From contig NZ_BDBL01000025.1 in assembly GCF_001612965.1 (NCBI RefSeq), forward strand, positions 1-64,000: a stretch of DNA of 64,000 nucleotides, written 5' to 3'. A program made the position numbers and the translations under genes. The DNA comes from Nocardia kruczakiae NBRC 101016 (GTDB lineage Bacteria > Actinomycetota > Actinomycetes > Mycobacteriales > Mycobacteriaceae). The notes beneath the pieces are model-generated. The model did no database searches and was not told the origin of the DNA. It was given only the letters and a program-made list of their open reading frames with translations. Position 1 is the stretch's first letter, and each line of letters opens with the position of its first letter. This document shows, in pieces, positions 48,726 to 57,198 of the stretch.

Positions 48726-49283
48726 TCAGCGACCCAGGGCTCGGAGTGCGCGCGTGTTGACCTCGGTGATCTCGCCGACGCCGTCGACGGCCACGACGAG
48801 ACCGTCGTAGTGCTCGAGCAGCGGCTCGGTTTCCTCGCGGTACACATTCATCCGGTTCCGGATGATCGTCTCGTTGTCGTCGCTGCGTCCGCTGGTGCGG
48901 CCGCGCTCGACCAGACGCTCGACGAGCGTCTCCTCGGGAACCTCGAAACTCAGCACCGCGTCCAGCGCGTGGCCGGACTCCTTGAGCATCTTCTCCAGGG
49001 CCTCGGCCTGGTCGACGGTGCGCGGGTAGCCGTCGAGCACGAAGCCGTTGACGGCGTCGGGCTCGGCGATGCGCGACTCCACCATGCGGTTGGTCACATC
49101 ACTGGGCACCAGATTGCCCGCGTCGAGGTACTTCTGCGCCTCACGGCCCAACGGAGTCTGCTGGGAGATGTTCGCACGGAACAAATTCCCCGTGGAGATG
49201 TGCGGAACGCCCAGCTTGTCCGACAGCAGTTCGGCCTGTGTCCCTTTACCGGCACCCGGCGGTCCGAGCAGTACGAGTCTCAC
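48726..49283 (-). CDS. adk: Adenylate kinase (short form)
   Basis: Adk interconverts ATP plus AMP and 2 ADP. The 185-residue product has the P-loop GPPGAGKGT (7-15), the AMP-binding DGYPRT and the Arg-rich RGRTSGRSDDN segment. The zinc-type LID insertion is absent, as in other actinobacterial short-form enzymes. It overlaps the secY stop by 4 bases, indicating translational coupling. Confidence 0.97.
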   Translation of the reverse strand: MRLVLLGPPGAGKGTQAELLSDKLGVPHISTGNLFRANISQQTPLGREAQKYLDAGNLVPSDVTNRMVESRIAEPDAVNGFVLDGYPRTVDQAEALEKMLKESGHALDAVLSFEVPEETLVERLVERGRTSGRSDDNETIIRNRMNVYREETEPLLEHYDGLVVAVDGVGEITEVNTRALRALGR

Positions 49284-50599
49284 TTGAGGAACCCTTCGTA
49301 ATTTCTGTTCATCAGTTGGCTCTCGATCTGTTTGACCGTATCGAGGCCGACGCTCACGACGATCAGCACCGACGTACCGCCGAACGGCAGGAAGTTCGAA
49401 CCGCCACCGCCGGCACCGATGTGCAACAGCAAGTTGGGCAGTACGGCAACAGCACCGAGGTAGATCGAACCGGGGAGGGTGATTCGGCTCAGTACATAGT
49501 TCAGATAGTCGGCGGTCGGCTTACCCGGACGGTAACCGGGAATGAAGCCACCGAACTTCTTCATCTCGTCCGCGCGTTCCTCCGGGTTGAAGGTGATCGC
49601 GACGTAGAAGTAGGTGAAGAACACGATCAACGCGAAGTAGATCAGGACGTACACCGGGTTACCCGGGTTCACCAGATACTTCTGGATGATCTTCTGCCAC
49701 CAGCTGTCGGAGTTGGACGACTGGGTCAGCTGGGCGACCAGATTCGGCAGGTACAGCAGCGAGGACGCGAAGATCACCGGGATCACACCCGCCTGGTTGA
49801 CCTTCAGCGGTAGGTAGGTCGACGATCCGCCGTACATCTTGCGGCCGACCACGCGCTTGGCGTACTGCACCGGTATTCGGCGCTGGCCCTGTTCGACGAA
49901 GATCACGCCGACGATCACCACGAAGGCGGCGACACACACCAGCCCGAAGATCAGGCCACCCTTGCTGTCGAGGATCTGCTTGCCCTCGGTCGGGATACGG
50001 GCGGCGATACCGGCGAAGATCAACAGCGACATACCGTTGCCGACACCGCGCTCGGTGATCTGCTCGCCGAACCACATCACCAGGGCCGCGCCGGCCGTCA
50101 TCACCAGCACGATGATGATCATGCCGAAGATGCTGGTGTCGGCCAGGATGTCGTCGGGGCAGCCGCGCAGCAGCTGACCGCGCGAGGCCAGGGCGACCAG
50201 GCCCGTGGCCTGCAGAATCGCGAGCGCGATCGACAGATACCGCGTGTACTGCGTCATCTTGTTCTGGCCGGACTGGCCTTCTTTTCGCAGTTCCTCGAAC
50301 CGCGGGATGACCACCGTCAGCAGCTGGATGATGATGCTCGCGGTGATGTAGGGCATGATCCCGATCGCGAACACCGACAGCTGCAGCAGCGCACCACCGG
50401 AGAACAGATTGATCAGCTGGTAGATACCGGCATTGTCACCGCCGGAGACGACGTCGATGCAATGGCGGATCGCCTTGTAGTCGACGCCGGGCGACGGTAG
50501 CGAGGCGCCGACGCGGTACAGCGCGATCAGGCCCAGCGTGAAGAGAATCTTCCGCCGCAAGTCCGGGGTCCGGAAGGCCGACACGAAGGCGGAAAGCAC
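49280..50599 (-). CDS. secY: SecY, protein translocase channel subunit
   Basis: SecY is the channel of the general secretion (Sec) translocon. The 439-residue product has the ten hydrophobic segments of the family, with SecY signatures such as SPGVDY near the N-terminus, ITASIIIQLL and FGGFIPGYRPG. It leads secY-adk-map. The 194-bp gap to rplO contains a strong hairpin, so secY may be transcribed separately from the upstream ribosomal genes or attenuated. Confidence 0.97.
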   Translation of the reverse strand: MLSAFVSAFRTPDLRRKILFTLGLIALYRVGASLPSPGVDYKAIRHCIDVVSGGDNAGIYQLINLFSGGALLQLSVFAIGIMPYITASIIIQLLTVVIPRFEELRKEGQSGQNKMTQYTRYLSIALAILQATGLVALASRGQLLRGCPDDILADTSIFGMIIIVLVMTAGAALVMWFGEQITERGVGNGMSLLIFAGIAARIPTEGKQILDSKGGLIFGLVCVAAFVVIVGVIFVEQGQRRIPVQYAKRVVGRKMYGGSSTYLPLKVNQAGVIPVIFASSLLYLPNLVAQLTQSSNSDSWWQKIIQKYLVNPGNPVYVLIYFALIVFFTYFYVAITFNPEERADEMKKFGGFIPGYRPGKPTADYLNYVLSRITLPGSIYLGAVAVLPNLLLHIGAGGGGSNFLPFGGTSVLIVVSVGLDTVKQIESQLMNRNYEGFLK

Positions 50600-50739
50600 A
50601 GATCCTCCTGGCTGACGACACGGGGGTCACGCCCACTTCCGTCACCTCGGCACATACCGGTGCCCTACAGGGCAGAGCCGGTCCTGTGCCACGACAACGG
50701 GGCAGACTGGTTGGCAGACAACACTTGAACTCTAACAGC

Positions 50740-50771
50740 GGCGCCGGACGGGCTCTCACCCGTCCGGCGCC
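50740..50771 (-). terminator. Terminator or attenuator between rplO and secY
   Basis: Perfect 13-bp GC-rich arms (50740-50752 and 50759-50771) surround a 6-base loop, 22 bases downstream of the rplO stop. The sequence after the stem on the minus strand (GCTGTTAGAGTT) has only a weak T content, so termination may be partial. Confidence 0.6.
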
Positions 50772-50793
50772 CCGACTGTATTACCAGTAACTG

Positions 50794-51240
50794 TCAGCCC
50801 AGTTCGGTGGCGGTACCACCGGCAGCGGTGATCTTCTCCTTGGCGGAGCCGGAGAACTTGTCGGCGCTGACCTGAACGGCCACACCGATCTCACCCTCGC
50901 CGAGCACCTTCACCAACTGGTTCTTACGCACGGCACCGGCAGCGACGAGCTCGTCCTTGCCGATGGTGCCGCCCTGCGGGAACAGGCGCGCGATATCGCC
51001 CACGTTCACGACCTGGTACTCGACGCGGAACGGGTTGGTGAACCCCTTCAGCTTCGGCAGGCGCATGTGGATCGGCATCTGGCCGCCCTCGAAACGGGCC
51101 GGCACATTCTTACGAGCCTTCGTACCCTTGGTACCGCGACCGGCGGTCTTACCCTTGGAGCCTTCACCGCGACCCACACGGATCTTCTCGGTCTTGGCGC
51201 CCGGGGCGGGCCGCAGGTGGTGGAGCTTGATGGGGGTCAT
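50794..51240 (-). CDS. rplO: 50S ribosomal protein L15
   Basis: The 148-residue product shows the L15 N-terminus (IKLHHLRPAPGA), the basic glycine-rich GRGEGSKGKTAGRGTKG segment and FEGGQMPIHMRLPK. It overlaps rpmD by 4 bases. It is the last gene before the terminator in this half of the split spc cluster. Confidence 0.97.
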   Translation of the reverse strand: MTPIKLHHLRPAPGAKTEKIRVGRGEGSKGKTAGRGTKGTKARKNVPARFEGGQMPIHMRLPKLKGFTNPFRVEYQVVNVGDIARLFPQGGTIGKDELVAAGAVRKNQLVKVLGEGEIGVAVQVSADKFSGSAKEKITAAGGTATELG

Positions 51241-51422
51241 GCGGTTTCCTCCTCAACGGAAACGAGGTGGCGCACGACGTTGATCAGCCCGCGGTTCTGG
51301 GCGTTGTCCTCGCGGACCACGGTCTGGCGGATACCGCGCAGGCCGAGGGTGCGAAGCGACTCCCGCTGATTCTTCTTGGCGCCGATCGTGGACTTGATCT
51401 GGGTCACCTTGAGCTGTGCCAT
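51237..51422 (-). CDS. rpmD: 50S ribosomal protein L30
   Basis: Starting at the ATG at 51422 the product is 61 residues, the normal L30 length, beginning AQLKVTQIKSTIG and containing LGLRGIRQTVV. It starts one base after the rpsE stop. An upstream in-frame extension would overlap rpsE and is not used. Confidence 0.96.
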   Translation of the reverse strand: MAQLKVTQIKSTIGAKKNQRESLRTLGLRGIRQTVVREDNAQNRGLINVVRHLVSVEEETA

Positions 51423-51423
51423 G

Positions 51424-52062
51424 TCAGACTCCCTGTCCGGCACGCGCACGCAGCATGCCCGCCGGGGCAACGTCCTCGATCGGCAGACCGCGGCGAGCGG
51501 CCACCTCCTCCGGACGCTGCAGCATCTTCAGGGCAGCGACGGTCGCGTGCACGACGTTGATGGCGTTGTCGCTACCGAGCGACTTGGCCAGGATGTCGTG
51601 GATACCGGCGCACTCCAGCACGGCACGCGCCGCACCACCGGCGATCACACCGGTACCGGGCGAGGCCGGACGCAGCATGACGACACCGGCGGCAGCCTCA
51701 CCCTGCACCGGGTGCGTGATGGTGCTGCCGATCATCGGGACGCGGAAGAAGCCCTTGCGAGCCTCCTCGACACCCTTCTGGATGGCCGCGGGAACTTCCT
51801 TGGCCTTGCCGTATCCGACACCGACCAGGCCGTTGCCGTCGCCCACGATCACCAGGGCGGTGAAGCTGAAGCGACGACCACCCTTCACGACCTTGGAGAC
51901 GCGGTTGATCGCGACGACACGCTCGAGCTGGTTCTTCTCGGCGGCATTGTCGCGACGGTCACCGCCGCCGCGACGGTCGCGGCCACCGCCGCGCTGATCG
52001 CGCTCGTTGCTGTTCTGTCCGGCGGGTCCGCTGCCGCCGTCACGCCGCTGACGTCCCGGCAT
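51424..52062 (-). CDS. rpsE: 30S ribosomal protein S5
   Basis: The 212-residue product has a disordered Gly/Arg-rich N-terminal extension of about 45 residues, common in actinobacteria. The S5 core follows (LERVVAINRVSKVVKGGRRF, GDGNGLVGVGYGKA). S5 acts in decoding fidelity. Confidence 0.97.
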   Translation of the reverse strand: MPGRQRRDGGSGPAGQNSNERDQRGGGRDRRGGGDRRDNAAEKNQLERVVAINRVSKVVKGGRRFSFTALVIVGDGNGLVGVGYGKAKEVPAAIQKGVEEARKGFFRVPMIGSTITHPVQGEAAAGVVMLRPASPGTGVIAGGAARAVLECAGIHDILAKSLGSDNAINVVHATVAALKMLQRPEEVAARRGLPIEDVAPAGMLRARAGQGV

Positions 52063-52111
52063 CAGACGTTCCTTCCGTTCAGGGTCATTCGGTCCATGAG
52101 TCGAATCTGCA

Positions 52112-52519
52112 TCAGAACTTCAACCCACCTTCGCGCGCGGCATCCGCGAGCGCGGCGATGCGGCCGTGGTAGTCGTGGCCACCGCGGTCGAACACCACGG
52201 CCTCCACACCGGCAGCCTTCGCGCGGGCGGCCAGCAACTCGCCGACCTTCTTGCCCTTCGCGGACTTGTCACCGTCGAGCGCGCGCACATCGGCCTCGAT
52301 CGAGGACGCCGAGGCGACGGTCTTGCCGACGGAGTCGTCGATCACCTGGGCGTGCAGGTGCCGCGAGGAGCGGAACACGACCAGACGCGGACGCTCGGCG
52401 GTGCCGAGGACCTTCTTGCGCAGACGGAAGTGCCGACGGGTCTTCGACACCCGGCGACGAGTCGACGCATCCTTGCCGACCGGCTTGCGGGCGGCTTTCT
52501 GAGCTTCAGTTTGTGCCAT
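52112..52519 (-). CDS. rplR: 50S ribosomal protein L18
   Basis: The 135-residue product shows L18 features: TRRHFRLRKKVLGTAERPRL, VFRSSRHLHAQVIDD and the C-terminal FDRGGHDYHGRIAALADAAR. L18 binds 5S rRNA. It lies 3 bp after rplF. Confidence 0.97.
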   Translation of the reverse strand: MAQTEAQKAARKPVGKDASTRRRVSKTRRHFRLRKKVLGTAERPRLVVFRSSRHLHAQVIDDSVGKTVASASSIEADVRALDGDKSAKGKKVGELLAARAKAAGVEAVVFDRGGHDYHGRIAALADAAREGGLKF

Positions 52520-52522
52520 GGC

Positions 52523-53062
52523 TTACTTACCCGTCTTTCCGACCTTGCGGCGAACGACCTCACCGGCGTAGCGGATGCCCTTGCCCTTGTACGGGTCGGG
52601 CTTGCGCAGGCCGTGGATCACTGCGGCGATCTGGCCGACCTTCTGCTTGTCGATGCCGGACACCGAGAACTTGGTGGGGGCCTCGACCTGGAAGGTGATG
52701 CCCTCGGGGGCCTCGATCGGAACCGGGTGGCTGTAGCCGAGGGCGAACTCGAGGTTCGAACCCTTCTGCTGCACGCGGTAACCGACGCCGAAGATTTCCA
52801 TCTTCTTCTCGTAGCCCTGGGTCACGCCGACGATCATGTTGTTGATCAGGGTGCGGCTCAGGCCGTGCAGCGAGCGGTTGCGGCGCTCGTCGTCCGGACG
52901 GCCCACCTCCAGCTCACCGTTCTCGGCCTTGGTGACGGTGATCGGCTCGGCGACGGTGTGCGAGAGGGTGCCCTTCGGACCCTTCACCGACACCTGCTGG
53001 CCGTCGATGGTCACCTCGACGCCGGCGGGAACCGAGATCGGCTTCTTACCGATACGCGACAT
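52523..53062 (-). CDS. rplF: 50S ribosomal protein L6
   Basis: The 179-residue product begins MSRIGKKPISVPAGVEVTI and ends with PDPYKGKGIRYAGEVVRRK, both hallmark L6 segments. The length is typical. It lies 14 bp after rpsH. Confidence 0.97.
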   Translation of the reverse strand: MSRIGKKPISVPAGVEVTIDGQQVSVKGPKGTLSHTVAEPITVTKAENGELEVGRPDDERRNRSLHGLSRTLINNMIVGVTQGYEKKMEIFGVGYRVQQKGSNLEFALGYSHPVPIEAPEGITFQVEAPTKFSVSGIDKQKVGQIAAVIHGLRKPDPYKGKGIRYAGEVVRRKVGKTGK

Positions 53063-53076
53063 TGTTCCTACCTCCC

Positions 53077-53475
53077 TTACCAGACGTAGGCGAGGACTTC
53101 CCCGCCCACACCCTGCTGCTTGGCCTGACGGTCGGTGAGCAGGCCCTTCGACGTGGAGATAATTGCCACGCCCAGACCGCCCAGCACCTTGGGCAGGTTG
53201 GTGGATTTCGCGTACACCCGCAGACCGGGCTTCGAGACGCGGCGCACACCCTGCAGGCTGCGCTCCCGGCTCTGGCCGTACTTCAGGTCGACGATCAGGG
53301 TCTGGCCGACGGGCGCATCCTCGGTGCGGTAGTCGGCGATGTAGCCCTCGCGCTTGAGGATCTCGGCGATGTTCGCCTTGAGCTTCGAGTGCGGAGCCTT
53401 CACCTGATCGTGGTACGCCGAGTTGGCGTTGCGCAGACGGGTCAGAAAGTCTGCGATCGGATCAGTCATGGTCAT
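53077..53475 (-). CDS. rpsH: 30S ribosomal protein S8
   Basis: Starting at the ATG at 53475 the product is 132 residues (MTMTDPIADFLTRLRNAN), the usual S8 length, ending GVGGEVLAYVW. A GAAAGG ribosome-binding site precedes it. The usual upstream neighbour rpsZ is about 3.7 kb away, beyond an inserted block, so rpsH must start its own transcript here. Confidence 0.97.
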   Translation of the reverse strand: MTMTDPIADFLTRLRNANSAYHDQVKAPHSKLKANIAEILKREGYIADYRTEDAPVGQTLIVDLKYGQSRERSLQGVRRVSKPGLRVYAKSTNLPKVLGGLGVAIISTSKGLLTDRQAKQQGVGGEVLAYVW

Positions 53476-53652
53476 GTGTTGACCGTTACCTTTCTCGCCG
53501 CGGTTCCCATACAGCACCGTCACGCGGGGCGGTCGTGGGCCTACGACAATTTCGGCTGGTCCGGACGACACCTTTGCCGACCGGATTCGGAATGCTGTCA
53601 CCCGGAGCAATGCGCACGCATATGGGCACGAGGGTGCCCGAGCAACCGGTCT

Positions 53653-53680
53653 AGTGTAGGCGAGCGGTATGAGCGGGCAA
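53653..53680 (-). promoter_or_regulatory. Candidate promoter of the rpsH operon
   Basis: On the minus strand, TTGCCC (53675-53680) and TACACT (53653-53658) are 16 bases apart, about 178 bases upstream of rpsH. TACACT fits the TANNNT -10 consensus of actinobacterial housekeeping sigma factors. The same -10 is found upstream of rplN. Its place just after the inserted Roadblock block fits independent transcription. Confidence 0.5.
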
Positions 53681-53693
53681 AATCGGGTAGCGA

Positions 53694-54065
53694 TCAGACC
53701 TCGAGATCCGCTTCGATCGCCTTCAGCCGATGCCGGGCCAGGGCGAGATTCGCCCGTGCGCGGTCCAGGGCGAGATACAGAAACAGCCCTTTGGACGTGC
53801 GGCCGGTCATGGGGCGGATGAGGTGGTACTGGCTGGACAGGGAGATCAGGATGTCCTCGATGTCCTCGTTGAGGCCGAGCTGTTCGATCGTGCGCAGTTT
53901 GGCGCGTACCACCTCGGTATTGCCGGCCCCGGCGACCTGCAGGTCCAGGGATTTCGAACTTCCCAGCATCCCCAGCGACATACCGCTGTTGTAATCGACG
54001 ACGGAGGCTCCCAGGGCGCCGTCGATCGACATCATTTCCTTCAGCGCCAAATCGAGGTTGGACAT
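53694..54065 (-). CDS. Roadblock/LC7-like protein
   Basis: The ATG at 54065 follows AAAGGAAAG and gives 123 residues: MSNLDLALKEMMSIDGALGA, VVDYNSGMSLG, then a strand-helix core. This resembles compact Roadblock/LC7 proteins (MglB-like), which usually regulate small GTPases. It lies 11 bp after a second Roadblock gene and is the last gene of a four-gene minus-strand run. No GTPase gene is in the run, so its partner is unknown. Confidence 0.6.
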   Translation of the reverse strand: MSNLDLALKEMMSIDGALGASVVDYNSGMSLGMLGSSKSLDLQVAGAGNTEVVRAKLRTIEQLGLNEDIEDILISLSSQYHLIRPMTGRTSKGLFLYLALDRARANLALARHRLKAIEADLEV

Positions 54066-54076
54066 GTTCTTTCCTT

Positions 54077-54556
54077 TCAATCGGTATTACTTGTTCGGTC
54101 TTTGCTGTGCTTTCCGGTCGGGACGGCGGTGAGGTGGTCGGCGATCGCGCGGGCGGCCGGGCGGGATTCCAGATGCAGCCGGCCGACATTCACGTCGGGC
54201 TCGGCCAGCACCGTCAGCGAGGTCCAATCGGCGCCGTAGACCACGACGTGACCGCCGGTACCGCGCACGACCACCTCGTGGAATCCGCCACCGACCGCGG
54301 TGGTGGCCAGCCGATGCGAGAGCGCCAGTTGCGAGGCCGACAGCGCGGCCATACCGGTGGGCTCGATATGGGCGGGCAGATCGTGCTCGATGAGCAGGCC
54401 GTCGCTGGATGCCACCAGCGCACCGATCAGCCCGGGGACGCGTTCGCGCAACGCCTTCAATTCCGCGAGAACCGCCGCATTCGGCTCGGGTCCCGACATT
54501 GTCACCTTGCTGAGCCTTCCCATGAGATCGCCGAGCAGCCTCTTCCGCACGGTCAC
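54077..54556 (-). CDS. Roadblock/LC7 domain protein
   Basis: The GTG at 54556 overlaps the stop of the upstream gene (GTGA) and gives 159 residues; a later start near MGRLSKV is possible. The core LKALRERVPGLIGALVASSD, GLLIEHDLP, then LSHRLATTAVGGGF and VVVYGADWTSLTVLAEP are typical of Roadblock/LC7 domains. Translational coupling links it to the PATAN-like gene. Confidence 0.72.
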   Translation of the reverse strand: MTVRKRLLGDLMGRLSKVTMSGPEPNAAVLAELKALRERVPGLIGALVASSDGLLIEHDLPAHIEPTGMAALSASQLALSHRLATTAVGGGFHEVVVRGTGGHVVVYGADWTSLTVLAEPDVNVGRLHLESRPAARAIADHLTAVPTGKHSKDRTSNTD

Positions 54557-55353
54557 GCAAGTTCCTCCAACGCCGCCCGCAGGCGGACGAGCACGTCGAT
54601 ATCCACTGGAGATTCCCAATGGTCCGGTGGCGCAACGGATGTCGCGAAGCGGCGGCGCCGGACCAGCGGCGGCGCCCCGGCCGGCGCGTCGCGCGGTCGG
54701 ACCGGTGGCGCGAGCGGCTCGAAGGAGGACGGCCCCGGCGGCTGGATCAGTTGGGCGTGCGTGAGATCGCGGACCGCCACCAGGCAGCCGTAGCTCGTGC
54801 GCCCGAGCTCCTGCGCGATATCGGCCACGGTGCGACGACCGTCGGCGGCGGCCAGGACCTCTGCCTGTCCACCGCTGAGCGCGATCCGGCGACGCCGCAC
54901 CCGGCGGACCGGAACGACCGGCACGCGATCGACCGCATCGGCCGGCCACGGCCCCGCGTCCGGATCACCGCGGCGTGCACATTCGTCCACCAGCAGCCGC
55001 GGGTTGATATGACAGACCGGCGCCAGCCAATGTTCGGGCGCGGGCTCGAATTCCGGCACCGCCTGGGAAGCGAGCAGGAAGTAGGCGGCATCGAAAACCG
55101 ACAGCAGCGCAAGGGTTTCCAGCTGCGGCTGCGCCAGCACATGTCCCGGGTCGCCGGCCCCGGCGCGTTGCCAATCCTCGGCGGTGGCCACACCCGCCTC
55201 GACGACGAGCCGGTCCAAACCGGTCGTGCGCCGGCAATCGGCGGAAACGATTGCCCCCCTGGTGAGATGAAACGATCCGTCCCCCGCACGCAGTACGCCG
55301 GTACTCCCCGCTTCCTCCAGCCGGCTCAGTTCTACCGCCAGTTCAATTCCCAT
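54553..55353 (-). CDS. PATAN/DUF4388-like protein with winged-helix-like C-terminus
   Basis: The N-terminal part of this 266-residue protein (SRLEEAGSTGVLRAGDGSFH, then a GAIVSADCRRTTGLDRLV segment) resembles PATAN/DUF4388 domains, which occur in bacterial signalling proteins. Residues about 160-200 (LAAADGRRTVADIAQELG) look like a winged-helix segment. It overlaps the Roadblock genes on both sides (11 bp upstream, 4 bp downstream), so the genes act as one unit. No membrane segment is seen. The family call is by eye. Confidence 0.5.
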   Translation of the reverse strand: MGIELAVELSRLEEAGSTGVLRAGDGSFHLTRGAIVSADCRRTTGLDRLVVEAGVATAEDWQRAGAGDPGHVLAQPQLETLALLSVFDAAYFLLASQAVPEFEPAPEHWLAPVCHINPRLLVDECARRGDPDAGPWPADAVDRVPVVPVRRVRRRRIALSGGQAEVLAAADGRRTVADIAQELGRTSYGCLVAVRDLTHAQLIQPPGPSSFEPLAPPVRPRDAPAGAPPLVRRRRFATSVAPPDHWESPVDIDVLVRLRAALEELA

Positions 55354-55735
55354 GACTCCCCTCGGTCAATTCGGAGAGAATCCCCCGCAACTGAAATCTC
55401 GCCAGGGCCAGATTCCCGGATTCCTCGTCGAAGAGAACGTGCACGAACAACCTGCCGTCGAAATCGCCGTCGATCAGATTCAGCAGGTGATAGCCGCGGG
55501 TCCCGCAGACGATGATCTCGGTGACGTCGTCGTCGCCGTGCTCGGTGGCCAGCGCCGGGCATGCGAGCACCGAACGCACCACATCCGTTGTGGCAGCCGC
55601 ATCTTCGTGTTCGTCGATCGAATCGCGGCGACCGGCCGCGGCGATCGCGAGCCCGCTGGCCCCATCCGCCAGCGTCACCCCGCGCGCCCCCGGAATCTCC
55701 ATGATCCGCCGCAGGCATTCGTCGATACTGATCAC
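55343..55735 (-). CDS. Roadblock/LC7-like protein
   Basis: This 130-residue protein begins MISIDECLRRIMEIPGARGV and has TDVVRSVLACPAL and FDGRLFVHVLFDEESGNLALARFQ, a layout parallel to the Roadblock-like protein at 53694-54065 (SKGLFLYLALDRARANLALARH). The two are likely paralogues. It heads the four-gene run, which diverges from a DUF1275 gene. Confidence 0.55.
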   Translation of the reverse strand: MISIDECLRRIMEIPGARGVTLADGASGLAIAAAGRRDSIDEHEDAAATTDVVRSVLACPALATEHGDDDVTEIIVCGTRGYHLLNLIDGDFDGRLFVHVLFDEESGNLALARFQLRGILSELTEGSHGN

Positions 55736-56136
55736 ACGCCACCGCTCGCCGAGTTCGGGCTATCTGAAACGCCGACGCTACACATCACCCGCCGCACCCG
55801 CATGTCGAATGCGAAGAATCGCAGGCAAAACTCGTGCGCCACAAGATCATTGGCGGGTATCAGACATTGCGGTCCCACCCCGCCGCAGAGCGCGACGCGA
55901 CCTGGCCACGTGCCCCGGAACCGAAATCGAGCAAGCACTCAGCATCCGACGCAGCAGTCGGTATCGCCGCCACATCCGGGGCCGCTCACTCGTGGCAGCC
56001 GTCGACCGACGTCACCAAATGCTCTGCGATGCAACATGTTCCACCTACAACAGGCGAATATTCACAGCTTTTTCTGAGACGAACCCGATACGATTTGTCC
56101 CATTCGCCCACGACAGACAACAACTCAGGGAGCTGT
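55736..56136. other. Intergenic region between divergent Roadblock and DUF1275 genes
   Basis: This 401-bp stretch must carry promoters for both directions. A short minus-strand frame at 55732-55938 has no ribosome-binding site and no recognisable product. TACGAT near 56092 could be a plus-strand -10, but no clear -35 was seen. The region looks less GC-rich than the flanking genes. Confidence 0.4.
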
Positions 56137-56895
56137 ATGCCTGCCATGAGCCTCACTCCTACGCATCGTGCACTCGTTCTCGGTTACGGATCGCTGCTCG
56201 CCACCGTCGCGGGCTTCGTCAATGCCGTGGCCATCCTCACCTTGGCCATCCCCGTCGGTAATCTGACCGCGACCACAACGCGGCTGGGGATGGACACCGC
56301 GAGCCCGTGGCTGTTCGAAAGCAGCGTGCTCATCCTCATCCTGATCGGTTTCCTACTAGGGGCGGCATCCGCCGGCGCGACCCTGGCACCCACGAAAACC
56401 CATGCGGGAGTTCGCCACAGCGCCGTCATGATCGGCGAAGCATTGCTGCTCGCGCTGGCCTTCACCTGGTCGGAACACACCGTGGCGGTCTTCTTCGCGG
56501 CACTCGCCTGCGGGCTGCAGAACGGGACGACCTCCAGCCTGCGGACAATGCAGATCCGCACCACTCATTTCACCGGCACCGTCACCGACCTCGGCCTGAT
56601 CATCGGCCGGTCCCGTCGGCACGGCGTCGACCGCTGGCGGGCCGCGGTGCTGTCGGCCACGATCATCACGTTCGTCATCGGCAGTGTCGCGGGCACCCTG
56701 TTCGCCACCCGGGTCGGTGAAGCAGCGCTACTGGTACCCGCCGCGATCTGCGTCGCCATCGCCGTCGCCGGCCTCGCCTACGATCGCCGCCGCCCCTTCC
56801 GAACACCCGCGAGCGAACCCGAGCCACCAGAGGCCGGCAACTCCTGCGAGCCGGAGATCAGCAACAGTTCACGGGCGATGTACCAGGTCGGCTGA
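56137..56895 (+). CDS. DUF1275 (YoaK-type) membrane protein
   Basis: The ATG at 56137 follows GGGAG and gives 252 residues with about six hydrophobic segments. It shows DUF1275 features: YGSLLATVAGFVNAVAIL, GNLTATTTRLG, LACGLQNGTTSSLRTMQIRT and HFTGTVTDLGLIIGR. The function is unknown; a transporter role has been proposed for relatives. It is the only plus-strand gene within the split spc cluster, which suggests that it came in with, or next to, the inserted block. Confidence 0.85.
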   Translation: MPAMSLTPTHRALVLGYGSLLATVAGFVNAVAILTLAIPVGNLTATTTRLGMDTASPWLFESSVLILILIGFLLGAASAGATLAPTKTHAGVRHSAVMIGEALLLALAFTWSEHTVAVFFAALACGLQNGTTSSLRTMQIRTTHFTGTVTDLGLIIGRSRRHGVDRWRAAVLSATIITFVIGSVAGTLFATRVGEAALLVPAAICVAIAVAGLAYDRRRPFRTPASEPEPPEAGNSCEPEISNSSRAMYQVG

Positions 56896-56982
56896 CTCCG
56901 GCTGCCGCGTGCCGATCAGGTCCCGAGTTCGATCGCCGCTTGTCACGGAGCTGGAGCGAGTCCCGGGCGGCCCACTGAACTA

Positions 56983-57042
56983 ATCGTGCAAACCTCGCCG
57001 ATTTTTGCGGTTTTCCCGCATTTTCGCCGAGGTTTGCACGAT
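56983..57042. repeat. 60-bp palindrome downstream of the DUF1275 gene
   Basis: Perfect 15-bp outer arms (56983-56997 and 57028-57042; first arm ATCGTGCAAACCTCG) enclose an inner TGCGG/CCGCA hairpin. The sequence lies between two convergent genes in a region of about 300 bp (56896-57198) that otherwise holds only the rpsZ terminator. It could be a terminator for the DUF1275 gene or a dispersed palindromic repeat. Confidence 0.7.
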
Positions 57043-57118
57043 CTGTTCACCCCTTCCCCATCCGCATCCCGTGGTCGGACCTCGAATTCTGAAGCGCAGC
57101 AACGCATACACAAGAAAA

Positions 57119-57142
57119 GGTACGGACCCCTCGGGGTCCGTA
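57119..57142 (-). terminator. Intrinsic terminator after rpsZ
   Basis: Perfect arms GGTACGGACCC and GGGTCCGTACC with a CTCG loop are followed on the minus strand by TTTTCTTG. This is a textbook intrinsic terminator 56 bases downstream of the rpsZ stop. It ends the rplN-rplX-rplE-rpsZ transcript before the inserted block. Confidence 0.9.
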
Positions 57143-57198
57143 CCCATTCTCGATTCGATTGTCGCGCTCAGCGCATGCGCTGCCTCAGCAGCGCGAGC

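Noticed and set aside
55732..55938. Small minus-strand frame (68 codons) upstream of the Roadblock gene
   Set aside because: No ribosome-binding site and no recognisable sequence; it probably lies in the promoter region.
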